From positions 504,884-568,883 of the forward strand of contig NZ_VRKO01000010.1 in the NCBI RefSeq assembly GCF_012271765.1: a DNA stretch of 64,000 nt. The letters run 5' to 3'. Positions 21,670 to 29,170 of the stretch are shown one piece after another. The DNA comes from Erwinia rhapontici (GTDB taxonomy: Bacteria; Pseudomonadota; Gammaproteobacteria; Enterobacterales; Enterobacteriaceae). A program made the position numbers and the translations under genes. The stretch's first letter is position 1, and each line of letters starts with the position of its first letter. Under the pieces are notes generated by a model. The model did no database searches, was not told where the DNA came from, and saw nothing but the letters and a program-made list of their open reading frames with translations.

Positions 21670-21975
21670 TCAAATACCCCAAAACATGAGGTTGATGGCA
21701 TTTTTGATATCATCCTGACACCGGGTGATATCCACTACTGCATCACCGATAACCTCGACAGGGACACTAGAAAGTTCCGTGGTCATCAATCGGTGATTTT
21801 TTCCCTCGATGAGGATCAGCGGGAACAAGGTTTTATTCACTTTCTCAGAAAGATGGTGCGATTCAATGAGCGGGATAACCATGCGTCGCCCAGGGGTATC
21901 GACAATATCACTTTGCACATCGACAAAAATTTTGTAATGGCTGGTGCGTTTATATTGATAAACAATAAATTGCAT
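21670..21975 (-). CDS. ccdB: CcdB-type gyrase-poisoning toxin
   Basis: 101 residues, the same length as F-plasmid CcdB and similar throughout: the N-terminus [20 protein letters not shown], then [21 protein letters not shown] and the C-terminal [18 protein letters not shown] tail (here [14 protein letters not shown]). The terminal Trp-Gly-Ile, needed in CcdB for DNA gyrase poisoning, is intact, so the toxin looks functional. The start ATG 21975 lies 3 bp after the ccdA stop codon. Its chromosomal location, bracketed by repeats A and B, suggests arrival on a mobile segment. Confidence 0.92.
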   Translation of the reverse strand: MQFIVYQYKRTSHYKIFVDVQSDIVDTPGRRMVIPLIESHHLSEKVNKTLFPLILIEGKNHRLMTTELSSVPVEVIGDAVVDITRCQDDIKNAINLMFWGI

Positions 21976-21977
21976 AA

Positions 21978-22196
21978 TCACCAGTTCCTGTTTTCATCGG
22001 CGAAAGAGCCATTCTTTGCGATAAAGCTGGCGACTTCCTCCATCCCTTCACGGTTCTGGTCTTTCCACTCTTCTGCCTTTATACGACGAGCTTCCTTGCC
22101 GATGACATCATTCACCAGACCAGAAATATTGACGCCCGCAGCATTCAGAACCAGATAGTTCTCTTTGTCTACAGTCACGCTGACTCTGTGTTTCAT
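21978..22196 (-). CDS. ccdA: CcdA-type antitoxin
   Basis: 72 residues, the length of F CcdA. An N-terminal ribbon-helix-helix ([16 protein letters not shown]...[10 protein letters not shown]) binds DNA. The C-terminal [20 protein letters not shown] and ending in [10 protein letters not shown] neutralise CcdB. The start ATG 22196 has AGAGGAG upstream. It precedes ccdB in one operon and should autoregulate it. Confidence 0.92.
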   Translation of the reverse strand: MKHRVSVTVDKENYLVLNAAGVNISGLVNDVIGKEARRIKAEEWKDQNREGMEEVASFIAKNGSFADENRNW

Positions 22197-22224
22197 GGCC
22201 GTGCTCCTCTTGTGTGCATACCTG

Positions 22225-22254
22225 AAGTATATACTTTGCGTAATTATTCATCAA
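22225..22254 (-). promoter_or_regulatory. ccdAB promoter and operator palindrome
   Basis: On the minus strand, a -35 TTGATG (22249-22254) and -10 TATACT (22226-22231) with a 17-bp spacer. The -10 box sits inside the perfect 12-bp palindrome AAGTATATACTT (22225-22236), a natural CcdA/CcdAB operator. It lies about 30 bp upstream of ccdA. Confidence 0.65.
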
Positions 22255-22336
22255 TCAATCCTGCAACAGGTGTAAGGATTCGTAGCCTGCTGCACAAAAA
22301 CAGCGCTCTCGAGTTGGTTGGTCGAGTCTGTTAGTG

Positions 22337-22585
22337 ATGGATACTTACAGCGACAGCTATAGTGAAATTGTCGATACAGCAACAACGCTTCTTTCTGGTT
22401 TGGTGGATGACCTTGTTGATGAACTTTCTATTTTCATTGAAGAGTATCCAGACAATGAATCTGCGGCTTGCTCTCTGAATGACATAACCAGGATGGAAGT
22501 TGGCGATCTGTCTTTTCTCCATCCATCAGCGATTGAATTTTTGCAATGGTTGTTAGGATATTTGAAACAAAAGCAGAATGGTTAA
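22337..22585 (+). CDS. Small acidic hypothetical protein
   Basis: 82 residues from ATG 22337 (an in-frame GTG lies one codon upstream). Very acidic: EIVDTATTLLSGLVDDLVDE and FIEEYPDNESAA; no motif recognised. No strong ribosome site is seen, which lowers confidence. It is divergent from ccdA and ends just before repeat copy B. Confidence 0.45.
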   Translation: MDTYSDSYSEIVDTATTLLSGLVDDLVDELSIFIEEYPDNESAACSLNDITRMEVGDLSFLHPSAIEFLQWLLGYLKQKQNG

Positions 22586-22593
22586 AACGTCAG

Positions 22594-22855
22594 GTAAACC
22601 CCCATGCCAGATCGTGATGCTGTTGCGGGTGTTAGAACCGACAGCGAGCACTATTCTTGCGGGCAGGGGGCCAGTTCGGGGTAAGCCGGACGTCACGCGA
22701 CAGGACGTCGCGTGCCGAGGCCCGCAGGGAAGCGGATTTTGCCGATCCGGTGTGCCCGAACTGGCCCCGGGCCTGTCACCAACCTTTCAGCCGCTTCGAG
22801 TGAAAAGTTAGCACCTGTGCCTGCGGGCTGACCGGAAAAAATGGTCAGCCCCTAG
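22594..22855 (+). repeat. Dispersed intergenic repeat, copy B
   Basis: Contains stem-loop 1, CACGCGAC-AGGAC-GTCGCGTG (22694-22714, 8-bp perfect stem), then GAGGCCCGCAGGGA and GCCGATCCGG-GTG-CC-AACTGGCC. Stem-loop 2 is GGGCTGACC...GGTCAGCCC (22825-22851, 9-bp stem, 9-nt loop). Shared with copies C, D and (in part) A and E, all in the same orientation. It begins right after a gene end and stops just before the island's left repeat. Confidence 0.8.
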
Positions 22856-22885
22856 GCCAAACCTGCCGCCCAGTTTCATCCAGCA

Positions 22886-22949
22886 AAAAACAAAAAGCCC
22901 GCTCAGGTTTCCCTGAGCGGGCTTCTCTAAATTTGGCTCCTCTGACTGG
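22886..22949. repeat. Left 64-bp direct repeat of the tRNA-Asn island (att site)
   Basis: Identical to 37032-37095. It carries a copy of the tRNA-Asn terminator hairpin (22895-22924) and the last 16 bases of the tRNA gene, with the 17-bp core TTGGCTCCTCTGACTGG at 22933-22949. This is the same core as the attachment site used by the Yersinia high-pathogenicity island at asn tRNA genes. Confidence 0.9.
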
Positions 22950-23070
22950 GATCGCCTTTGCCATTAATTGGCTGAATATTAAGCTAAATCAGAAATTCAG
23001 TCTTGTCAAGACCACCAAAATGACCACCATTTAGATTGTATATCTAGAATGGTGCGAATCATCACGCCTA

Positions 23071-23928
23071 TTATAGAGGATGTGAAATCTTGAGCTCATT
23101 TGATCTACTGGCGCTAATTTGACGCTCCATCAATTGTGCTTCATGTAAAGCTGCGGCACTAAAACTTTTACCAGTTAGAAGAGTGTCAATCGCTTTAAAT
23201 AATGACGAATCAAACTGGTTATGAAGCCATTGATATCTCCCCCAACGGAGTTTTTTAAACTCAGAAAAACACTCTTTACCAAATGCAACTAAAATTAAAT
23301 TTTCAATATTGGAATCGCAATGCCATGCCACTTTGGATGGCTCCTCTTTTCCTGCCTTTAATAAATAAATGGAACGCATCAGAATAGTACAGTAAGTAGA
23401 GTAGAGCGCCCACACAAACTCACCAATATGTGGCCTTACCAACTTAACGTCTTCAGAACTCGCATTGATTAAATGGGTCAGATCAAATTGCTCCAATTCA
23501 TGTGAATATTTATATAATCGTGCATCAGTATAAAATTTTTTCATTTCTTCATCAGTGAGAATGTCCGTAAAAGAGACAACTCCAGGAAATTTTTTGCGAA
23601 AGTCGATTATCCCCTTCCAAAGAATATCGACTGCATCAATTTTTCTTGAAATTGTTGCTTTTTGTACCTCAGAGAAAGACGAAGCAGCGATTTTTAATAT
23701 GTTTGATTGTCGCTCTAATTCTGCCTTCATATCTGTAAGATGAGCATCGCCTTCTGTTTTAAGTTCAGCTTTAAGCCTCTCTAATTTATTATCATATTCA
23801 TTTTTAATGCTTAAATGAATTCGGTTTCCAATCCAGGCTCTAAAAAGCCATCCAACGCCAGCCAGAAATACTAGGCTGAAAGCGGTGGACGTAATCGTTT
23901 GTAAAAGTAAATTTCCCAACATCTCCAT
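23071..23928 (-). CDS. Membrane-anchored coiled-coil protein, unknown function
   Basis: 285 residues. One N-terminal membrane segment (about 10-32, TSTAFSLVFLAGVGWLFRAW) is followed by a charged helical region likely to form a coiled coil (about 40-75, NKLERLKAELKTEGDAHL). The larger C-terminal part is alpha-helical without a motif I know. It is the first gene inside the left end of the island, alone on its strand, with AT-rich flanks of 120-220 bp. Proteins of this shape recur in defence islands, but no function can be claimed. Confidence 0.6.
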   Translation of the reverse strand: MEMLGNLLLQTITSTAFSLVFLAGVGWLFRAWIGNRIHLSIKNEYDNKLERLKAELKTEGDAHLTDMKAELERQSNILKIAASSFSEVQKATISRKIDAVDILWKGIIDFRKKFPGVVSFTDILTDEEMKKFYTDARLYKYSHELEQFDLTHLINASSEDVKLVRPHIGEFVWALYSTYCTILMRSIYLLKAGKEEPSKVAWHCDSNIENLILVAFGKECFSEFKKLRWGRYQWLHNQFDSSLFKAIDTLLTGKSFSAAALHEAQLMERQISASRSNELKISHPL

Positions 23929-24147
23929 TTTTAATCCCCGTTTTTTGTTTATAGCTGTGAGAAAGTATCGTAATTTAATGCGGAAAATCCTACCATTTTA
24001 TACTGAAAAGTACTATAACCTAATGAATTTATGGGTGTAATTTATTTTGTGAGGTATCTATTTATTCTCTTGCTTTTGTCTTGCAAGTATCCGAGTAATG
24101 TATTTGAATATTAAGAACATAAAAGTTCAAATGTAAGCATACCCGTT

Positions 24148-24507
24148 TTAGTTCCACACACTTTTTGAGATTTCCGGTTTCTCAGCCATCAGCTGGTATT
24201 CTTCCGGCGTCAGGTTATTCAGAGATTCATGGGGACGCTCGCTGTTGTATTCTGTCAGCTAGCGTGCCGTTATTTCCCGTGCTTCATTCAGCATTCTGAA
24301 CAGGTAAAAATCTAGTACTTCTGTCCGGTATGTCCGGTATGTCCGGTTAAAACGTTCAATAAACGCATTATGAGTGGGTTTACCCGACCTGATAAATCCC
24401 AGCACCACACTGTGGACTTCGGCACATTGCGCCAGAGCCAGAGATACGAGTTCCGGCCCGTTATCCATCCGCATTTTCAGCGGATACCGCCAAACTTCTC
24501 TTTCCAA
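24148..24507 (-). pseudogene. IS3-family transposase orfB, C-terminal fragment
   Basis: Retains part of the DDE integrase core: MRMDNGPELVSLALAQCAE and GKPTHNAFIERFNRTYRT, including the second catalytic Asp region and the Glu in FIERFN. TYRT is doubled by tandem copies of a 9-bp unit (ATGTCCGGT on the plus strand, near 24327-24350). A Trp codon has become TAG at 24259-24261; the same frame then continues with LTEYNSERPHESLNNLTPEE to a stop at 24148. Not functional. Confidence 0.82.
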
Positions 24508-24647
24508 TTGTAATAGCTGGCTTCTGAAATACCCGCTTCGCGGCAGACATCCTTAACGGTGCGTCCGGCTTCGACGGACTTCAAAACGGCAATGATCTGA
24601 TGCTCAGTGAATCGGGTTTTGCGTATGGCGATCTCCTTCAGGGGCAT
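24477..24647 (-). pseudogene. IS3-family orfA, N-terminal fragment
   Basis: 56 residues, MPLKEIAIRKTRFTEHQIIA onward, with the HTH KDVCREAGISEASYYNWKEKFGG of IS3-type OrfA. It is cut short where the deletion fuses it out of frame to orfB sequence. Confidence 0.78.
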
Positions 24648-24650
24648 AAT

Positions 24651-25017
24651 CAGTATGTCGGAAGATCTCTAAAAGTGAACGGTTCCTTTTGCAGGGATAC
24701 CTACAATTATGTTTTAGTGATCTGCTACAGTCCTGCATTGCAACAAACAGCTAGCTGATGAAGATATCCACTGCTTGTCTAGAGAAAACTCCAATGCAAT
24801 CCACCAGATATATCTAAATTTTTAGTCGGGCTGTAAAAAGTGAAATTGGTATCCTAAAGGATTTCGGATAAATCCGAATCAGGGTATAGTAGTCTCTGAG
24901 TATTAATGAATAGTTGTGTTATGAAGTTGTAACTCATTGATAATAAAGAATAATATTTTTTATAAGTTTGTTGACAAAAATGCAACTTGATTGAAATTTT
25001 TTCATAAGGATTCGCTT
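24651..25017. other. AT-rich region upstream of the TIR/STALD operon, with a palindrome
   Basis: No gene is seen. It contains a perfect inverted repeat TTCGGAT-AA-ATCCGAA (24863-24878), 140 bp before the first operon gene: an operator or transcript hairpin candidate. The ribosome site AAGGA at 25005-25009 serves the ATG at 25018. Confidence 0.5.
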
Positions 25018-25746
25018 ATGGCTAGGGGATTGTTACTAGTTGGAATTATTTTAATAGCAATTATTTTAATGGGGTGCTTCTCTTTTCTACCGGCCTCACA
25101 ATGGTGGTTTATCAAAAATATCATATCAAATTTTGATTTTGTAAAAGCGCTCCTTTCAATTCTAATATTAACATTGATTACTATATTTTTGTTTTTCGGT
25201 ATTTTAGAGAAAAAATATTCATTAAAGTTAGAAAAACTAACTTTCGGTGGGTTAAATATTTTATTTGATAGTTCTGACTTGCTATATAAAAGATCTGTTC
25301 GAAATTTTCTTGATACTAAAAGGAGTGTATTCAAAATTGATCCACATTCTGACTCATTTGAAGAGGTTTTTAACTCTTTATATGATATCTATAATTTCAT
25401 TCGTATTGAAATAAGAGTGCTGGATGTTAAGCGGAAAAGAGATATAGAGTTGTATCTTATATCTAATAAAATACTAAAAAAACTGAATCAATTGCTAACC
25501 AAACATCAGAATAATTACAGGCGTTGGCATAAGTACATCTCAACAAACGATATTGTATTGACGAGGGATAAAGATTCTAATGGTGAAAATGTTTCTTTAA
25601 TTTATCATTTAACACCAATTGGAATAATCCAGACTCATTACTATCATTTCAGCCAATTGATGGCTGATTTTGAATGCATTAATAAATTTTTCTGTGAGGA
25701 AATTAGTGTTATTTTTGACATCGATATTGCTAAGTGGGAGGAGTAA
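25018..25746 (+). CDS. Two-TM membrane protein, first gene of the TIR/STALD operon
   Basis: 242 residues from ATG 25018, chosen because AAGGA sits 8 bp upstream; a TTG nine codons earlier is the alternative. Two strongly hydrophobic helices near the N-terminus (about 4-23 and 43-63) are followed by a cytoplasmic-type domain of about 175 residues rich in Lys, Asp and Tyr, with no motif I recognise. Its TAA stop overlaps the next start (TAATG). In Thoeris-like and related systems, membrane proteins next to TIR proteins often act as effectors that disrupt the membrane; that is the leading but unproven idea here. Base composition is very AT-rich. Confidence 0.7.
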   Translation: MARGLLLVGIILIAIILMGCFSFLPASQWWFIKNIISNFDFVKALLSILILTLITIFLFFGILEKKYSLKLEKLTFGGLNILFDSSDLLYKRSVRNFLDTKRSVFKIDPHSDSFEEVFNSLYDIYNFIRIEIRVLDVKRKRDIELYLISNKILKKLNQLLTKHQNNYRRWHKYISTNDIVLTRDKDSNGENVSLIYHLTPIGIIQTHYYHFSQLMADFECINKFFCEEISVIFDIDIAKWEE

Positions 25747-26357
25747 TGCATAAAACTTTTCTGAGTTATCATCATGCAAACGAACAAGATTTGAAGGACG
25801 GAATCATTGAAGCATTTGGTGGTGCGTCATTTATTGACAAGTCCGTAAGTGACGGGGATATCAGCACTAATGTCAGTGAAGATTACATTATGAGGAAAAT
25901 TCGGGAGGACTATCTTGGTGACTCTACCGTAACAGTAGTACTCATAGGTACAGAAACTGCCAACAGACCTTTCGTTAACTCAGAAATTCAGGCATCTTTA
26001 TGGGGGGCAAATCCTGCTGGATTAATCGGTGTAATTAGAGATGAAATATATTCGAGCGTATTTAGCTCTGGTGTGTGTAGTGATATTTTTTGCAATTGCG
26101 GCATTGGACTTAGAACCATTGATTGGGGTTATGAACATTATCTCCCTTGGTTAATTAAAAAAAACCATAGCTTTTCAAAAGTCGTCCCTCACTATGAGGA
26201 TATGGATGTTTACTGCTCACTAGTTAACTATTCAGATTTTATAGGGAATAGTGAATTTTATATTAACCAGGCATTTGATAAAAGAAATGTTATGGAACCA
26301 GCAGCAAAGAAAAATCCCGCGGACGTCCCGGCTATAAGAACTAATTTACTATGGTGA
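25746..26357 (+). CDS. ThsB-like (MTH538-type) TIR protein, copy 1
   Basis: 203 residues from ATG 25746, with GGGAGGAG upstream. The start MHKTFLSYHH is the beta-A strand of the MTH538/DUF1863 TIR-like fold; VTVVLIGTET and RPFVNSEIQASL (with the conserved Glu after the aromatic) are its other core segments. In Thoeris systems such proteins (ThsB) sense phage and make an ADP-ribose-type signal from NAD. The C-terminal 60 residues (DWGYEHYLPWLIKKN onward) are extra and unassigned. It is coupled to the two-TM gene by the overlap. Confidence 0.78.
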   Translation: MHKTFLSYHHANEQDLKDGIIEAFGGASFIDKSVSDGDISTNVSEDYIMRKIREDYLGDSTVTVVLIGTETANRPFVNSEIQASLWGANPAGLIGVIRDEIYSSVFSSGVCSDIFCNCGIGLRTIDWGYEHYLPWLIKKNHSFSKVVPHYEDMDVYCSLVNYSDFIGNSEFYINQAFDKRNVMEPAAKKNPADVPAIRTNLLW

Positions 26358-26398
26358 TGAGATTGTTTTTACGCTAAGATAAATTTAAGAGATCAGAT

Positions 26399-26911
26399 AT
26401 GTATAATAGCAAAGTAATTAAAAGAAAGGTTTTTTTAAGTTACCACCATGATGGTGACCAATATTACTATAATGAATTCTCAAAAAAATTTCATGATGAA
26501 TATGAGGCTGTAACGGATAATTCCCTTAATCGTCGAGTTGATAGTGAGGATATTGACTATGTCATGCGACGTATTCGTGAGTATTATATCACAGGGACTT
26601 CATGTTCTATTGTCTTGGTCGGTAATGAATCATGGGGGAGGAAATATATTGACTGGGAAATTAACGCGACGCTTGATAAACAACATGGACTTATTGGTGT
26701 CCAGTTGCCAACATTGTTATCAAATTCTTCTGGACGAGTGAATGTGCCCGCTCGACTCAGTGATAATATTGATTCTGGATATGCACTGTGGGTAAGTTGG
26801 GTTAATTTTACAGCTAATATTTCGTCGTGTAGGGGATATATCGAACAAGCCAATTGCCGTAGTAATACTCTGATAAGAAATACTCGTGAACGCCGCTTAA
26901 GGAATGCATAA
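26399..26911 (+). CDS. ThsB-like (MTH538-type) TIR protein, copy 2
   Basis: 170 residues. KVFLSYHHDGDQYYYNEF, CSIVLVGNESWGRKYIDWEI and HGLIGVQLP are the expected strands and helices of the MTH538 TIR-like fold. It is clearly related to copy 1 and to the gene at 31974-32465, but not close to identical to either, so recent duplication is unlikely. It lies 41 bp after copy 1. Confidence 0.78.
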   Translation: MYNSKVIKRKVFLSYHHDGDQYYYNEFSKKFHDEYEAVTDNSLNRRVDSEDIDYVMRRIREYYITGTSCSIVLVGNESWGRKYIDWEINATLDKQHGLIGVQLPTLLSNSSGRVNVPARLSDNIDSGYALWVSWVNFTANISSCRGYIEQANCRSNTLIRNTRERRLRNA

Positions 26912-26912
26912 T

Positions 26913-28106
26913 ATGCTTGAGACGAATTTAGCAAAACCATTTCTTGTTGTTTATATCATTTGGCACCCGGATTTCGCCGGTGGTGCTGGACTGGCTGAAA
27001 TATTGCGGGGACACTTTCGTCGGGAACTCTATCAGAACGTTGCTGGAGGAACCGGTTTAAGTGTTATTTTTCGTTCTGAGCCTCTACCTGAAACGCGGAA
27101 GCCATTGCCGATCAATTTTTCAGAATCAGAGACCACCGCAGTCCTTATACTTGCAGAATCATGTATGGCAAATGATCCTGAATGGGGGACTTACCTTCGG
27201 GAGCTATCAATACAGTCGGAAATAGCTGGACTGGGTACACATCTTTTCCCCATTGCTATTGAAGGAGAAGGATTAAATCTTGGACTGGAAGAACAGGCAT
27301 TGCGCTGGGACCAATGGATACAGGATGGGAGCAACAATACAGCAAATCTTCATATACGATTGATTAGTGAGCTTACATACGAATTTTGTAGGATGCTGCG
27401 CCATTACCTGGAGCATCTGAAACAACCAGAAAAAGATGAAGATGATTTGCTTAATTATCTCAAGAAGGTTCAGATATTCCTTAGCCATTCTAAACATGAT
27501 GAAGATGGAGAGCGGATTGCTCGTTTGATACGTGAGAAATTACATAGTGGACATGGGTTAAGTTCATTCTTTGATGTCCATGATATCCCTGCCGGGCTTC
27601 GGTTTCATCAGGTGCTATTGAAACAGCTGGCGCAAAGCGCAGTTGTTGCCATACATACCGACTCTTATTCTTCGCGTGAATGGTGTCGCCGAGAGATTAT
27701 AGAAGCTAAACGTAATAGTGTACCTTTAGTTGTTGCCAACTGTATTAGCGAATTGGATGAAAGGGGATTTCCTTATATGGGAAATGTCCCCATAGTGAGA
27801 ATGGATCCCCAGCAGACTGAACGAATTAATATCATTATTGCACGCCTGCTTGATGAGGTTCTGAAAGATTTTCTGTGGCGTTGTCGTATACAATTGATTA
27901 ATACTGAACAAAGTGCAGTGCAGTTTGTTCCACGTGCGCCGGAGTTAATTTCACTTGCTGGTTTAAAGTTCCCCGGTATTGGGCAGCCTACAATTGTATA
28001 TCCTGACCCACCCTTAAGTTCCGAAGAGGAGCGATTATTTGAAGAAGTTAAACCCGGTATCAGGCTTAGAAGTTTTACCGAATGGCTGGCAGAGGGAACA
28101 TCATGA
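26913..28106 (+). CDS. Tandem TIR-domain protein
   Basis: 397 residues from ATG 26913; the ATG at 26904 is too close to the AAGGA site (26899-26903). Domain 1 (about 1-150) looks like a diverged TIR: FLVVYIIWHPDFAGGAGLAE, TTAVLILAESC and EWGTYLREL. Domain 2 (about 185-325) is a typical TIR: VQIFLSHSKHDEDG, FFDVHDIPAGLRF, AVVAIHTDSYSSREWCRREI, with the catalytic-type Glu in WCRRE. It overlaps the next gene by ATGA. Base composition is less AT-rich than the preceding three genes, suggesting the operon was assembled from two sources. Confidence 0.82.
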   Translation: MLETNLAKPFLVVYIIWHPDFAGGAGLAEILRGHFRRELYQNVAGGTGLSVIFRSEPLPETRKPLPINFSESETTAVLILAESCMANDPEWGTYLRELSIQSEIAGLGTHLFPIAIEGEGLNLGLEEQALRWDQWIQDGSNNTANLHIRLISELTYEFCRMLRHYLEHLKQPEKDEDDLLNYLKKVQIFLSHSKHDEDGERIARLIREKLHSGHGLSSFFDVHDIPAGLRFHQVLLKQLAQSAVVAIHTDSYSSREWCRREIIEAKRNSVPLVVANCISELDERGFPYMGNVPIVRMDPQQTERINIIIARLLDEVLKDFLWRCRIQLINTEQSAVQFVPRAPELISLAGLKFPGIGQPTIVYPDPPLSSEEERLFEEVKPGIRLRSFTEWLAEGTS

Positions 28107-28921
28107 CTTATCGTGAAATGCTTAGTCAGCATGTTATTGCAATATCTACATCAGATAGCCCAGATATGCCTGTATTGGGGTTAAGTAAACAGCATTTATA
28201 TGACGCGATGACAGAAATTGCGCGTCATTTATTAGCCTTGGGAGCCCGGATTGTTTATGGCGGAGATCTACGTGCAAATGGTTTTACTGAACTGTTATTT
28301 GAGTTAGTAGCACGCCATAGAAGAGATGCCGATGAGGGGGATGAACGTTCCAGTATATTGAACTATCTTGCATGGCCGGTGCATATGCAAAAAGATGCCA
28401 GTGACTTGGAAAGGCTCAGTGCGGACCTGAAAGGAATGGCAAGACTTGTTTTGTTCAATCGGGATGGCGAGCAGTTGCCAATGGCAGAACGAGCCCATTA
28501 CATAGCAACTATTCCTTCTGATGAAGATTGGGCAATAGGTTTGACAGCAATGCGACATGCTATGTTACAAGACACACATGCCCGTATTATTCTTGGCGGG
28601 CAGGTTGATAAGTATAAGGGGGCAATGCCCGGTATAGCAGAAGAGGCTGTATTATCACTTCGTGCTAAACAACCCCTTTTTATTATGGGAGGCTTTGGTG
28701 GATGTGCAAAAGATATCACGGAGTGTCTGAATATTGTGGAATCTGATGGAATGCAGCAACGCAACTGGGGAGGGCGGGAAGAATTTGTTGGTTTCTCTTT
28801 CCAGGATCTTAATAACGGCCTCACTGAGGAAGAAAATACTGTGCTAGCACAGACTCCGCATGTGGACCAAGCTATCGCTATGATTTTGAGAGGGCTTTTT
28901 CGATTAGTAAAACGTAGCTGA
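28103..28921 (+). CDS. Stand-alone SLOG/STALD-like nucleotide-binding protein
   Basis: 272 residues. The start ATG 28103 overlaps the TIR-TIR stop as ATGA and has GAGGGAA upstream. AISTSDSPDMPVLGLS, IARHLLALGARIVYGGDLR, RIILGGQVDKYKGAMPGIAE and LFIMGGFGGCAKDI are Rossmann-like SLOG segments, closest in my judgement to the Sir2/TIR-associating (STALD) group. In ThsA, such a domain binds the cyclic ADP-ribose signal made by a TIR protein and switches on an attached SIR2 or membrane effector. Here it has no attached effector, so the effector must be a separate protein, possibly the two-TM gene. Confidence 0.75.
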   Translation: MTYREMLSQHVIAISTSDSPDMPVLGLSKQHLYDAMTEIARHLLALGARIVYGGDLRANGFTELLFELVARHRRDADEGDERSSILNYLAWPVHMQKDASDLERLSADLKGMARLVLFNRDGEQLPMAERAHYIATIPSDEDWAIGLTAMRHAMLQDTHARIILGGQVDKYKGAMPGIAEEAVLSLRAKQPLFIMGGFGGCAKDITECLNIVESDGMQQRNWGGREEFVGFSFQDLNNGLTEEENTVLAQTPHVDQAIAMILRGLFRLVKRS

Positions 28922-29149
28922 AAAAAGACTTTAAATTCCATTATCATTATATGTATTAGCTTAGACTTCCTTTGGCACTCTTGCGGCACGGAGCTAAACC
29001 TAATCTAATATGTAGTTCTGTGCTAGTGGCGACAAGCCAGTACACATAGTAGCCTTTTAATTTGTATAAGTAACAGAAGTGCCGAAGGATAAGCCAACAT
29101 TGTGAGACGATGACGATATGCAGAGCAATCATTATAATATTAAGGAAGA

Positions 29150-29163
29150 GCCGCAATCGCGGC
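29150..29163. terminator. Short hairpin between converging defence operons
   Basis: GCCGC-AATC-GCGGC, 7 bp past the stop of the OLD-like gene on the minus strand. The downstream T-run on that strand is short (TCTTCC), so this is a weak terminator candidate. The rest of 28922-29170 holds no gene. Confidence 0.4.
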
Positions 29164-29170
29164 CCAAATG

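Larger units (their letters stand above)
24148..24650 (-). mobile_element. Internally deleted IS3-family insertion sequence
   Basis: A remnant on the minus strand. The orfA start (24647) and 56 codons are present, then the sequence jumps to the end of orfB (PLKMRMDNGPELVS onward). This implies loss of most of orfA's 3' part and orfB's 5' part. An in-frame amber codon and a 9-bp tandem expansion add to the decay. I could not define the terminal inverted repeats. Confidence 0.8.

Noticed and set aside
24991..28921. Canonical Thoeris
   Set aside because: ThsB-like proteins are present, but there is no ThsA with a SIR2 domain; the STALD-like protein is free-standing.
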